NCBI GenBank assembly: GCA_009911505.1
Contig: QXXL01000039.1
Span: forward strand, 1-38,926
Direction: 5' to 3'
DNA length: 38,926 nt
Origin: Lachnospiraceae bacterium
Lineage (GTDB): Bacteria; Bacillota; Clostridia; Lachnospirales; Lachnospiraceae
Shown here: positions 15,400-25,100 of the stretch, in pieces
Layout of the letters: each line of letters begins with the position of its first letter
Numbering within the stretch: position 1 is the stretch's first letter
The notes under the pieces: model-generated
Seen by the model: the letters and a program-made list of their open reading frames with translations, nothing else
Database searches by the model: none
What the model was told of the DNA's origin: nothing
Position numbers and translations under genes: made by a program

Positions 15400-18300
15400 T
15401 TATTTGTAAAGCTCTACCAACCGGAGCAGATGCTCGTATCTCTCGTTTGCAGCCTTCTCGGACTCTGCGAAGAGTTTCTCAGCGCGATCCGGGAATGCCC
15501 TTGTCAGGCGGCTGTAACGTGTTTCGTTGTTTAAGAATTCCTGATAGGTTCCGTCGCCCGGTTTGGAGGTTAACGTGAACGGATTCTTACCTTCTGCCTT
15601 AAGAGCCGGGTTAAACGAGAAGAGGTTCCAGTAACCGGAAGCAACCGCTTTCTTCATTTCATCCTGGCAGTGGTTCATGCCGCCTTTTACGCCGTGCAGT
15701 TCACACGGAGCGTAGCCGATGATTAAGGACGGGCCGTTGTAAGCTTCCGCTTCAGCGATTACTTTCACTGCCTGAGCCATATTTGCGCCCATCGCAATCT
15801 GCGCTACATATACATAACCATAACTCATAGCGATTTCTGCAAGGCTCTTCTTGCCGATATCCTTACCGGAAGCCGCGAACTGGCAGACCTCGCCAATGTT
15901 GGAAGCCTTGGAAGCCTGGCCGCCTGTATTGGAATACATCTCGGTATCAAATACCATAACGTTTACGTTCTCGCCTGCAGCAAGTACATGGTCTAACCCA
16001 CCGAAGCCGATATCATAAGCCCATCCATCACCGCCGAAGATCCAGATGGATTTCTTAGCAAGGTAGTCTTTTTTCTCAAGGGCAGCCGCTGCGTCCGGGC
16101 AGCCTGCCTGTGCCGCTTTTTCAAGCTCTGCAGCCAGTGCGTCCGCTGCAGCCCCGTTGGCCCTTGTATCGTCCTTTGTCTCCATGAATTTTGCAAATGC
16201 AGCTTTCAGTTCTTCGCCTGCTTTATCGGAGGCTGCGCATTTCTCGGCGCTTGCGATTGCCTGCTCACGCAGTACCTTCTGGCCAATCTGCATACCGAAG
16301 CCGTGCTCTGCATTGTCCTCAAACAGGGAGTTTGCCCATGCCGGGCCTTTCTTCGTGTCTTTGTTTACCGTATACGGTGAGGTTGCTGCCGGGCCGCCCC
16401 AGATGGAAGAACATCCGGTTGCATTGGAAATATACATATGCTCGCCGAACAGCTGTGTAATCAAACGTGCATAAGAGGTCTCGGCACATCCTGCACAGGA
16501 GCCGGAGAACTCTAAGAGCGGCTGGTTGAACTGGGAACCTTTTACGGTGTTGTCCGCAGGCATACCCGGCTTCTTGCCGACGTTTGCTACTAAGTAATCG
16601 AATACCGGCTGTTCGTCTGCCTGTGATTCCTGCGGAACCATGGAGATTGCGCCTACCGGACATACGGTGATACACTCGCCGCATCCCATACAGTCAAGCG
16701 GGGATACGCTCATGGTATATTTGTACTCGCCTGCCTTCGGCTTCATATCAGCAAGCTTGATATTGGCCGGAGCGGCTTTTACTTCTTCTTCACTTAACAT
16801 AAACGGACGGATGGTGGCATGGGAACATACGAATGCGCACTGGTTACACTGGATACATTTCTCAGCGTCCCAGGTCGGAACGGTTACTGCCGTACCGCGT
16901 TTTTCGTATGCGGATGCGCCAAGCTCAAACTGTCCGTCTGGGTTCTCTGCAAATGCAGAAACCGGAAGGCTGTCGCCATCCATGATGGAAATTGGATCTA
17001 AAAGATCCTCTACCATCTTAACGGTCTTCGGAATACCTGTATACGGCTTCTTCGCCGGATCTGCTGCCGGGTTCTTCCAGGAAGCCGGAATTTCTACTTT
17101 ATGTACTGCGTCTACGCCGGCGTCGATTGCCTTGTAGTTCATCTCTACAATCGCGTCGCCTTTCTTGCCGTAGGATTTCTTTGCTGCTGCTTTCATAAAG
17201 TCAACTGCTTCTTCGATCGGCATAACGTTTGCCAGTTTGAAGAATGCAGACTGCAAAATCGTATTGGTACGTTTGCCCATACCGATTTCGATTGCTTTGT
17301 CAATGGCGTTGATGGTGTAAAGCTGGATGTTGTTGTCCGCGATGTATTTCTTCGCGTCTGCGTTTAAGTGGTGCTCTAACTCTTCGTCAGACCACTGGCA
17401 GTTGATCATAAATACGCCGCCCGGTTTTACGTCCTGTACCATCTTAAAGCCCTTGTTTACGTAAGCCGGGTTGTGGCATGCCACAAAGTCGGCCTGGTTG
17501 ATGTAATACGGGCTTCTGATTGGCTTGTCGCCGAACCTTAAGTGGGAAATGGTAACGCCGCCTGTTTTCTTGGAGTCATACTGGAAGTATGCCTGGATAT
17601 ATTTGTCCGTATGATCGCCGATGATCTTGGTAGAGTTCTTGTTTGCGCCTACCGTACCGTCGCCGCCGAGCCCCCAGAACTTGCACTCTACGGTGCCTTC
17701 CGCAGCCGTAATCGGAGCCGGTTTTACTTCCGGTAAGCTTAAGTTCGTCACGTCGTCTACGATACCGATTGTAAAGCGCGGCTTCGGAGCGTCTTTTTCG
17801 AGCTCTTTGTATACTGCGAATACGCTTGAAGGCGGTGTGTCTTTTGAACCTAAACCGTAACGTCCTCCGGTTAATATTACATCGTTTAACCCTGCTTCAC
17901 GTAAGGTTGCGGCTACGTCTAAGAACAGCGGATCCCCAAGGGAGCCAGGCTCTTTTGTCCTATCCAAAACAGCTACTTTCTTAGCCGTCTTCGGAAGCGC
18001 TTTTAAGAATGCATCCGCTACCCACGGACGGTATAAACGAACCTTGATAAGGCCTACCTTCTCGCCCTTTGCGGTCATATAATCAATCACTTCTTCCGCA
18101 ACGTCGTTGATGGAACCCATCGCTACGATTACGCGGTCTGCATCTTCGGCGCCGTAGTAGTTGAACAGGCCGTAGTTGGTGCCAAGCTTTTCATTGACTT
18201 TTGCCATATACTTCTCAACGATAGCCGGAAGCGCGTCATATACCGGGTTGCAGGCTTCACGGTGCTGGAAGAATACGTCGCCGTTCTCATGGGAGCCGCG

Positions 18301-18945
18301 CATTGCCGGATGCTCCGGATTAAGCGCATGGTCACGGAACGCTTTTACGGCATCCATATTGCACATTTCTTTGAGATCTGCGTAATCCCACTCTTCGATC
18401 TTCTGAATCTCGTGAGAGGTACGGAAACCGTCAAAGAAGTTGATAAACGGAACCTTGCCCTCGATGGTCGCTAAGTGTGCAACCGGGCTTAAATCCATAA
18501 CTTCCTGTGTGTTTGTCTCGCATAACATAGCAAAACCAGTCTGGCGACAGGCATATACGTCGCTGTGGTCGCCGAAGATATTCAAGGACTGTGTCGCAAC
18601 GGTACGTGCAGATACGTCAAATACGCACGGAAGCTGCTCGCCTGCAATCTTGTACATATTCGGGATCATCAGCAATAACCCCTGGGATGCTGTAAAGGTA
18701 GTTGTCAAAGCGCCTGCTGCAAGGGAGCCGTGAACCGCGCCCGCCGCACCTGCTTCTGATTCCATTTCCACTACCTTCACCTGATTCCCGAAAATATTCT
18801 CCTGCCCTGCTGCAGACCACTGGTCTACCGTATCAGCCATTGGGCTGGAAGGCGTAATCGGGTAAATGGCAGCAACATCCGTAAAGGCATACGCAACATG
18901 TGCGGCAGCCGTGTTACCATCCATTGACTTTTTTGCTCTTGACAT
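15400..18945 (-). CDS. nifJ: Pyruvate:ferredoxin (flavodoxin) oxidoreductase
   Basis: This 1181-residue single-chain enzyme oxidises pyruvate and CoA to acetyl-CoA and CO2, reducing ferredoxin. In order, the N-terminal pyruvate/TPP domains begin MDGNTAAAHVAYAFTDVAAIYPITPSSPM. The gamma-type domain contains WGLGGDGTVGANKNS. Two [4Fe-4S] ferredoxin motifs, CIQCNQCAFVC and CMGCGECITVC, lie at about 685-760. The C-terminal TPP domain has SGSCAGCAETSY, a further cysteine-rich segment, and GGDGWAYDIGFGGLDH with MYSNTGGQ. Full family length. AAGGAGG lies six bases before the ATG. It is probably monocistronic, with its own promoter and two terminators, and is likely highly expressed in fermentation. 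Confidence 0.97.
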   Translation of the reverse strand: MSRAKKSMDGNTAAAHVAYAFTDVAAIYPITPSSPMADTVDQWSAAGQENIFGNQVKVVEMESEAGAAGAVHGSLAAGALTTTFTASQGLLLMIPNMYKIAGEQLPCVFDVSARTVATQSLNIFGDHSDVYACRQTGFAMLCETNTQEVMDLSPVAHLATIEGKVPFINFFDGFRTSHEIQKIEEWDYADLKEMCNMDAVKAFRDHALNPEHPAMRGSHENGDVFFQHREACNPVYDALPAIVEKYMAKVNEKLGTNYGLFNYYGAEDADRVIVAMGSINDVAEEVIDYMTAKGEKVGLIKVRLYRPWVADAFLKALPKTAKKVAVLDRTKEPGSLGDPLFLDVAATLREAGLNDVILTGGRYGLGSKDTPPSSVFAVYKELEKDAPKPRFTIGIVDDVTNLSLPEVKPAPITAAEGTVECKFWGLGGDGTVGANKNSTKIIGDHTDKYIQAYFQYDSKKTGGVTISHLRFGDKPIRSPYYINQADFVACHNPAYVNKGFKMVQDVKPGGVFMINCQWSDEELEHHLNADAKKYIADNNIQLYTINAIDKAIEIGMGKRTNTILQSAFFKLANVMPIEEAVDFMKAAAKKSYGKKGDAIVEMNYKAIDAGVDAVHKVEIPASWKNPAADPAKKPYTGIPKTVKMVEDLLDPISIMDGDSLPVSAFAENPDGQFELGASAYEKRGTAVTVPTWDAEKCIQCNQCAFVCSHATIRPFMLSEEEVKAAPANIKLADMKPKAGEYKYTMSVSPLDCMGCGECITVCPVGAISMVPQESQADEQPVFDYLVANVGKKPGMPADNTVKGSQFNQPLLEFSGSCAGCAETSYARLITQLFGEHMYISNATGCSSIWGGPAATSPYTVNKDTKKGPAWANSLFEDNAEHGFGMQIGQKVLREQAIASAEKCAASDKAGEELKAAFAKFMETKDDTRANGAAADALAAELEKAAQAGCPDAAAALEKKDYLAKKSIWIFGGDGWAYDIGFGGLDHVLAAGENVNVMVFDTEMYSNTGGQASKASNIGEVCQFAASGKDIGKKSLAEIAMSYGYVYVAQIAMGANMAQAVKVIAEAEAYNGPSLIIGYAPCELHGVKGGMNHCQDEMKKAVASGYWNLFSFNPALKAEGKNPFTLTSKPGDGTYQEFLNNETRYSRLTRAFPDRAEKLFAESEKAANERYEHLLRLVELYK

Positions 18946-19011
18946 TTGATTTCCTCCTTAAAAGATTTTTACAGATATTTTTTGACAGGTTCTTTGACCG
19001 TCTTTAATATA

Positions 19012-19040
19012 AATATATAGAAATTCTGCCAAAAAATCAA
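19012..19040 (-). promoter_or_regulatory. Promoter of the pyruvate oxidoreductase gene
   Basis: On the minus strand there is a -35 TTGATT (19035-19040), a 17-base spacer and a -10 TATATT (19012-19017). The start is expected near 19005, giving a leader of about 60 bases. It overlaps the very end of the intergenic space after the hydrogenase-like gene. Confidence 0.55.
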
Positions 19041-19048
19041 TAGTTTCG

Positions 19049-20287
19049 TCAAATTTTTTGTGAAAAACTGCGTGTCAAAAGGTCTGACTTCTCCAGAAAT
19101 TCCATTACATCCGTAAATCCCATCCTCTCAAGCAGCTCCTTCACATAAGGGTTCTCAAGCGGCGTCTTATATACTGCCTCATCCCCATACTTGTTTACAA
19201 ACTCCTTCCCCTCTCCTTTAGGGATCATGACCCTTGGCCCGCCGACACAGCCCCCGCTGCACGCCATGCCTTCAAAAAAGTTTCCGTCTGTTTCCCCTTT
19301 CTGGATCTTTTCAATCAATTCCTTGCACGCCAAAACACCGTCCGCCTGTTCGGCCTTCACCTTGACTTTTTTGTCCGGATTTAGCTGCTCTACCGTAGAC
19401 CTCACAGCTTCACTGACACCAGACGTCCTCGCATAAATGCGCCCGGCCCGCGAAGAATGCTCCCGCTCGTCGGAAGAAAGTTCACTTGGATTAATATTCA
19501 TTGCACGAAAGAACTCCTCCACCTCCTGAAATGTCAGTACAAAATCCACTGCATCCGCCACATCCGGCTCCCTGGCCTCCTTTTTTTTCGCCATGCAAGG
19601 CCCGATAAATACCGTAACGGCATCCGGATGCAATTGCTTGACAACCCTCCCGGCTGCAACCATCGGAGAAACTGCCCCTGGCACATGCCCAACCAAATCC
19701 TGGTAAATATCGCGTATCATTGCAATCCAGACCGGACAGCAGCAGCTTGTCAGCTGAAAATCCCCCTGTCCGAGTACATGCTGGTCAAATTCAAGCGCTT
19801 CTTTTAGAGTAAGGATATCCGCAAATGTGGCTACCTCCACCATTCCGGTAAACCCTATCTTTTTAAACGCAGAGCGCAGCTGCCCCGCACTTACAGCTGC
19901 CCCGTACTGCCCGGCAAATGCCGGGGCAATCAGCGCATATACTTCCCTGCTGCGGTCGCACAGCGCCTCCATAACCGGATAAATCTCCCTGTTTTCAATT
20001 AGGCGCCCCATTTTACAGACATCTACGCATACTCCGCAGCCTGTACACTTTTGCGGATCAATATAGATCCGGCCGTCTATTTTTTTGATTGCGTCAAAAA
20101 CACAGCCCTTCTGGCAGTCTGCTTCCCCTTCACAGGAATCGCAGCTTTTGGCCTGGATCACAGGCGCATAATCTTTTGGATGCAGCAGGCAGTCCATAGG
20201 GTAAGCGTCGAATTCCTCTGAAAGCTTCCTGCCGTTTTTTAACTCTTGTTCCATAATTTCCTGATACAGTTCTTCAAATGTTTTCAT
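19049..20287 (-). CDS. FeFe-hydrogenase-like protein with two N-terminal [4Fe-4S] clusters
   Basis: This 412-residue protein starts at MKTFEELYQEI; the longer in-frame extension is unlike the family, and AGGAAGGTAGGGACAGG precedes this ATG. Two ferredoxin-type clusters come first: CDSC-x5-C-x3-C and CTGCGVCVDVC. The hydrogenase H-cluster domain then shows TSCCCPVW, IGPCMAKKKEARE and EGMACSGGCVGGP. These correspond to the three H-cluster signatures, but the second has G in place of the usual M before PC, and the third ends in GGP rather than GQP. This resembles the group B or sensory-type FeFe hydrogenases more than the standard group A enzyme. It may evolve or sense H2 using ferredoxin electrons from the neighbouring pyruvate oxidoreductase. 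No maturase genes are in the window. Confidence 0.85.
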   Translation of the reverse strand: MKTFEELYQEIMEQELKNGRKLSEEFDAYPMDCLLHPKDYAPVIQAKSCDSCEGEADCQKGCVFDAIKKIDGRIYIDPQKCTGCGVCVDVCKMGRLIENREIYPVMEALCDRSREVYALIAPAFAGQYGAAVSAGQLRSAFKKIGFTGMVEVATFADILTLKEALEFDQHVLGQGDFQLTSCCCPVWIAMIRDIYQDLVGHVPGAVSPMVAAGRVVKQLHPDAVTVFIGPCMAKKKEAREPDVADAVDFVLTFQEVEEFFRAMNINPSELSSDEREHSSRAGRIYARTSGVSEAVRSTVEQLNPDKKVKVKAEQADGVLACKELIEKIQKGETDGNFFEGMACSGGCVGGPRVMIPKGEGKEFVNKYGDEAVYKTPLENPYVKELLERMGFTDVMEFLEKSDLLTRSFSQKI

Positions 20288-20375
20288 CCTGTCCCTACCT
20301 TCCTTTACATCATATGTAAAAGTATGGACAACATTCCGTTTTTTTAAACGGATCATCTGTAAGCTGCAGCATAGA

Positions 20376-21899
20376 TCACCATTCCAAAATACGTGTTGCC
20401 ACCTTTTCCCGGAACCGCACATCATGCTCCACTACAATCATAGTCGGGCAGTATTTTAATAATAGCTCTTCAATTTGCATACGCGAAAATACGTCAATAT
20501 AATTTAACGGCTCATCCCAGATATATAAATGCGCCGGCGTAGCCAGGCTTGCCGCAATTAATACTTTTTTCTTCTGCCCTTCGGAAAAATCTTCCATTTT
20601 TTTGGAAAACTGCCCCCGCTCCATATCAAGCTGCCTAAGCAAGGAAAAAAACAACGGTTCCTCAAGCCCCTGTTTACTGCAAAATGCTTTTAGCCCGCCT
20701 TTCAAATATCCCGTATCCTGGCTGACATAAGAGACAATAAGCCCTGCCCCCAACTTTAGCTCCCCTTTGATATAAAACCGGTCCTCTTGCTTTATGCCAT
20801 GCGCTAAAAGCAGCGCTTTCAAAAACGTTGACTTCCCACATCCGTTCGCCCCGTGCAAAAAAACACGTTCTCCCTGCAGCAGTTCAAACGAAATATTTTT
20901 TAACACTTCTTTATTGCCATCTTCGTACCCGGCTAAAACATCTTTCCCATATACCAGCCGTTTGCTGTGGTATACAAGCGGGTTTAACCTAAGCGGGGCG
21001 GGCCGCTCCAAATCGGAAAGCAGCCCTTCCTTTGCCAAAAGCTCCCTTTCTATCCGCTTTTCATAATTTTTTACACGCTTGTTCATCTTTTTTGTTTTTG
21101 CTCCGATAAAAGCCCTTGAACCAAACGGCCTGTCATGCTCTTTAACCGGATCCCGCCCGATTTTTACCTGTTCATTTTGAACCGCCCAGTGCCTGCTCTC
21201 ACTGGCAGCTTTTTTTAATATGGAAATTTCTTTTAAATGCTTTTCGTTTTCCATTTCCGCAAAATGATCCCTGCGGCACTTGTTTTCCCACCAGGAAGAA
21301 AAATTTCCACATTGGACTTCTATAGACTTGCGGTTTAAAACCAATACATGGTCAATACAATTATCTAATATTTCCCTGTCATGGGATACCAGTATAAACC
21401 CCTTTTTTTCTTCCAGGTACTTTACAATTTGCCTTTTTGTTTCCCGGTCGAGATGGCTGGTCGGTTCATCCATCAGCAAAAACTCATTTTCCCCTGAAAA
21501 TAAAATGGACAAAAGCACCCTTGTGCGCTCCCCCTGGCTTAAGGATGAAAACGGGCGGTATAAAAGTTCGGCAGGCGTATTTAATTTGGCAAGTTCGCAA
21601 AGCACCCGCCAATCTTCACATCCTGGCTTAATTTCCTGCATCCAGTCTGATGCACAGCTTTCCATCATCGTATCCGTAACCTGGTACGGAAAATAATCAA
21701 AGCGCACGGAAGATGTGATCTTGCCGGCATAATCGTATTTGCCTAGCAAAATATTTAAAAATGTCGTCTTCCCTTTCCCATTCCTGCCAATAAATCCTAA
21801 TTTCCAGTTTGTATCTATGGAAAAAGAAACCCCTTCAAAAATACAATCAAAGCTGCCTTCATAACTGAAGGTAAGATCTGCAACATTTATCTGTGCCAT
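20376..21899 (-). CDS. ABC-F ribosome-protection protein, Lsa-like
   Basis: This 507-residue protein has two ABC ATPase domains and no membrane segment. Domain 1 has Walker A GRNGKGKTT, signature LSQGERTR and Walker B FLLMDEPTSHLD. The long basic interdomain linker (about 200-300) is the part that reaches into the ribosome. Domain 2 has HGANGCGKST, signature FSEGQKKK and YIWDEPLNYID. The N-terminal DTNWKLGFIGRNGKGKTT block is very close to Lsa-type proteins, which remove lincosamides, streptogramin A and pleuromutilins from the ribosome. Resistance is inferred, not shown. A long structured leader with a three-codon ORF precedes it. The ATG follows AGGAGGAATGCATA. The hydrogenase-like gene starts 88 bases downstream with no terminator visible between. 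Confidence 0.88.
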   Translation of the reverse strand: MAQINVADLTFSYEGSFDCIFEGVSFSIDTNWKLGFIGRNGKGKTTFLNILLGKYDYAGKITSSVRFDYFPYQVTDTMMESCASDWMQEIKPGCEDWRVLCELAKLNTPAELLYRPFSSLSQGERTRVLLSILFSGENEFLLMDEPTSHLDRETKRQIVKYLEEKKGFILVSHDREILDNCIDHVLVLNRKSIEVQCGNFSSWWENKCRRDHFAEMENEKHLKEISILKKAASESRHWAVQNEQVKIGRDPVKEHDRPFGSRAFIGAKTKKMNKRVKNYEKRIERELLAKEGLLSDLERPAPLRLNPLVYHSKRLVYGKDVLAGYEDGNKEVLKNISFELLQGERVFLHGANGCGKSTFLKALLLAHGIKQEDRFYIKGELKLGAGLIVSYVSQDTGYLKGGLKAFCSKQGLEEPLFFSLLRQLDMERGQFSKKMEDFSEGQKKKVLIAASLATPAHLYIWDEPLNYIDVFSRMQIEELLLKYCPTMIVVEHDVRFREKVATRILEW

Positions 21900-21928
21900 T
21901 ATGCATTCCTCCTATCACATACATTCCC

Positions 21929-22046
21929 TGCTGCCAAATAGGCGGATTTTGCATATTACCCCTTTTATTGCACACAAAAAAGAGAGGATATGGAATCCAT
22001 AACCTACTTTTGGCAGCATGGATAACAACAGTGCATTGCGCACTGT
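21929..22046 (-). promoter_or_regulatory. Structured attenuator-type leader of the ABC-F gene
   Basis: The minus-strand RNA contains a 7-bp hairpin (22028-22046). It also contains a long-range pairing of TGCTGCCAAA (22009-22018) with TTTGGCAGCA (21929-21938), extendable by TAGG/CCTA. In addition, the Shine-Dalgarno region AGAGAGG of a leader ORF (22096-22102) is complementary over 7 bases to CCTCTCT at the terminator (21981-21987). These are alternative pairings expected of ribosome-dependent attenuation. The folding is inferred by eye. Confidence 0.55.
21976..22004 (-). terminator. Leader terminator (attenuator) of the ABC-F gene
   Basis: Read on the minus strand, GGTTATGG-ATT-CCATATCC (21986-22004) forms an 8-bp stem with one T-T mismatch, followed by TCTC and six T (21976-21981). 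It lies inside the untranslated leader, upstream of the ABC-F start, so it would end transcription early unless disrupted. Confidence 0.6.
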
Positions 22047-22076
22047 CAGGCCAACATACCATGTTTCAAAAGCAGA

Positions 22077-22088
22077 TTATTTTTCCAT
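22077..22088 (-). CDS. Three-codon leader peptide MEK
   Basis: ATG GAA AAA TAA is preceded by GAGAGGTGAAAAG, a good ribosome binding site at proper spacing. It begins about 24 bases into the predicted transcript. Leader ORFs in front of ABC-F and other ribosome-protection genes sense drug-stalled ribosomes. The position before alternative hairpins supports that role here; translation is not demonstrated. Confidence 0.5.
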   Translation of the reverse strand: MEK

Positions 22089-22118
22089 CTTTTCACCTCT
22101 CTCATTTTTCTGTATGCC

Positions 22119-22147
22119 AGTATAGCACAGACGGCCCATTATTGCAA
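22119..22147 (-). promoter_or_regulatory. Promoter of the ABC-F gene
   Basis: On the minus strand there is a -35 TTGCAA (22142-22147), a 17-base spacer and a -10 TATACT (22119-22124) with an extended TGC. The start is expected near 22112, about 210 bases upstream of the ABC-F ATG. Confidence 0.8.
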
Positions 22148-22173
22148 CAGGCAGTTAAAAGTCCTTAGCCCTT

Positions 22174-25100
22174 TTATTTCTTGGCAGTTACTTGCTTTGC
22201 CTTCGACCAGTTGGAATAAATGCGGACGCCATCTACAGCCTTGTATGTCCGTATCCGGACATAATACTTTTTATCCGCTTTTAATTTTAAAACTGTGGCC
22301 TTCGTAACGCCTTCATATGTCCTTATCTTTGCGCCTTTAAAATTCTTTTTGGCAGCAAACTGGATTTGGTATCCTGACGTCTGTTTTTTATTCTTTTTCC
22401 ATGAAACTGTAAAGCCTTTGGACACTGCCTTTAACTTAGAAACAGACGTGCCCTTCGGTTTGATTGTAAATGTCCTTGTGACTGTCCCTCTATATTCTCC
22501 TATAAACGTAATCTGGGCAGATGCCTTGCCTACATTTTTATGATTGCTGTAAGCTACGGTATAGCTGCTCTGTGGGATCACATTCCCCTTGCTGTCATAA
22601 ACAATTACAGCTGGTTTTTGAGGCTTCCCATTGTAAATATAAGAAACAGCGGACAGTGTAACTGTCTTCGGGCAGCAGATAACCCTGGTGTCTGCTATAA
22701 TGCCGCAGGAAACGCACCTGTTGTATGCCGCGCCGTTTTGAGCAGTGGTTGCAGGGACAATTACCGTTTCATACTGATGCTTTGCTTTTATGGAACCCTT
22801 AACCTCTGCCTCGCTTACCTCCTGCTCCCCATTTGCATCCAAATACAGCCTGCTGCAAATAGAACAGGTATAATATTCGATATTGCCATCTGATGTGCAG
22901 GTCGCTTCCTGTTTCTTAGTCTTTACCATATTATGCCCTGCGGCAGGGATGGGCTCTGCCCTGGTTTCACCACATACTGCGCATTGTACAGACTGCAGCC
23001 CCTCTGTTGTACAGGTGGGCAAATGGTCTATCGTGTAGGCATCTTCCCAGTTATGGCCTAAAGCTGCCATATTGCCGGTTTCTTCATAATCGCACACACT
23101 GCAGGTCCTGCGGCGGATTCCAGTCTGTGTACAGGCCTGCGGCGTAACAATAATCCACTCGCCGAATCTGTGGCCATATGCCGGTATTGCTTCTATATCC
23201 TTTACTTTGCCACAATCTTTACAGTGGATAGAACGCCTGCCCTCTGTTGCACAGGATGGCTCAATGTCTATGGTATACCCCTCTTCCCAGTTATGGCCTA
23301 ATGCAGGGATTTCTTCGGCTTCTTCAAAACCACATACGCCACATTCCCTTTGGCGCAGCCCGGCTTCTTCCGTATCCGGCTCCTTGACAATTACCCACTC
23401 GCCATATGTATGGCCAATCACAGCGACTACCGTATCTTCAGCCAAAATCTCTACTGCCCCTTCTTTATCGCAATAAACCTTATCGCATCTAATACAGGTA
23501 TAATATTCAATATTCCCTGTTTGGGTACAGGTCGCAGAGACGGCTTCTGTTTTGCGCATCGTATGGCCAAGCGCTTCTATTTCCTCTGTCCGTACATCCT
23601 GGCAGGCACTACAGGTGCCCTCCCTCAGTCCATTTCTGGTACAGCCAGGCTCTTCTACGGTTATCCATTCCCCATAATTATGCCTTGCAGTAATAATGGT
23701 ATCTTCAATGGAGATACTCTCGTTCCCCTGTATATCTCTATAAATCCCACCGCATGCAGTACAGGTATAATATTCGATATTACCTGGCTTTGTGCAGGTT
23801 GGGTCATTGGCATTTATTTTATTTGTATTATGCGCAGCCATTGGAATTTCAAGATCCTGCAGGCTTGCAGCAACCCGTCCTTCACTATCCAAAAATAACC
23901 CGCCGCAGCCGCTGCATTCCCAGTGCCGCTTTTGCCCTGCCCTTTGACAGGTTGCTTCTATTTCTTTTATTTCTGTTAGATTATGGCAAAGGCCTGTAAC
24001 CCTGATATCCTCATAACGGCATTGCAAACAGCTTCTGGACTCTGTTTGCTGTACGAAACAGCTTCCTTCTGTTTTGACTGACCAGGCTCCAAAGCTGTGC
24101 GGCACTTTTTCTGATTCTGCCTGGCATTCTGTGCATACCTGCCAATGACAGGATGGTTCAGATTCATAATCGTCTCCATAAGTATGTACATGCCCCCCTA
24201 GCGGCGGCAGCGCCTCTTCCCTTCCTCTGCTCCTGCACACCGTACATTCTTCATACCGCTTTCCTTCGGTTAACGCTGTTGGCTGAATTTCAACGATCCA
24301 CACAAACGTATGCCCAAGCGCAGTCTCGACTGTTTCTTCCTCTGTGATCTCTTCTGTGCCAAATACGTCCAAATAATATGTATTGCATCCACGGCATACA
24401 AAGTGTGCTTTGATCCCATCCTCCGTGCAGGTTGCGGGCTTTGCCACTACCGTCTCTATTGCATGGACAGAACAATACTCTTCACCTGTAATACCATCCC
24501 CTAATGTTTCTGTTTTAAAAAAATCCTGCCAGCTTTGCTTATTGGCAATAGGATAAAGTATTTTAAAGGGGCCAGTCCACCCGCCATTTTCCATACCTTG
24601 AGGGCACGCGCCTAAAAACTTCACTTGTTTTAATGAACTGCATCCCAAAAAAGCGTCTCTGCCTATCTCTACAACAGACGCCGGGATCGTTAATTCCTGA
24701 ATACCGCTGCAGCCATCGAACGCATTATCACCAATTAATGTAATACTTTCCGGCAAATCCACACGATTTAAGCCCGTACAGCCAGAGAATGCCGACTTGC
24801 CAATGCTTGTAATACTGCCTGTAAACAAGATTTCAGTAATTTTATCTTTATGGGCGTTCCATGGGATTTGATCTGCAGAGTCCACATTGGGCATATCCCC
24901 GGTCCCTACCAAATGTAATTTTCCATCCAGATCCACTGACCAGTCTATTGTATCGCCAAATTTGCCATAAAGCCCGTGATCCCCATCGTCTTCCTGCGGT
25001 TCGTACCCTGTATCAGAAATATTTAAAATATCCCCATACATTCCGGGCATTTCGCTATCATATGCATATGTAACTGTATATCCTTCCGCATTAGGCGCCC

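Noticed and set aside
18960..19000. Direct repeat TTTGACAGG/TTTGACCG near the pyruvate oxidoreductase leader as an operator
   Set aside because: The two units are short and imperfect and do not match a redox-regulator site that I can name.
20336..20351. CCGTTT/AAACGG hairpin between the ABC-F and hydrogenase-like genes as a terminator
   Set aside because: The stem is short and no T run follows on the minus strand.
20288..20425. N-terminal extension of the hydrogenase-like protein
   Set aside because: It overlaps the end of the ABC-F gene, and a better ribosome site and family-like start occur at 20287.
21859..22062. 67-codon minus-strand frame in the ABC-F leader
   Set aside because: It has no ribosome binding site, runs out of frame into the ABC-F gene and crosses the hairpins; the three-codon ORF has a much better site.
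23350..23898. 182-codon plus-strand open frame
   Set aside because: It is antisense to the secreted repeat protein, with no ribosome site and no family resemblance.
22800..24500. Regularly spaced repeats that could look like a CRISPR or tandem DNA array
   Set aside because: The repetition is in the protein (CxxC/GH modules) within one long open frame; the DNA units vary in length and sequence.
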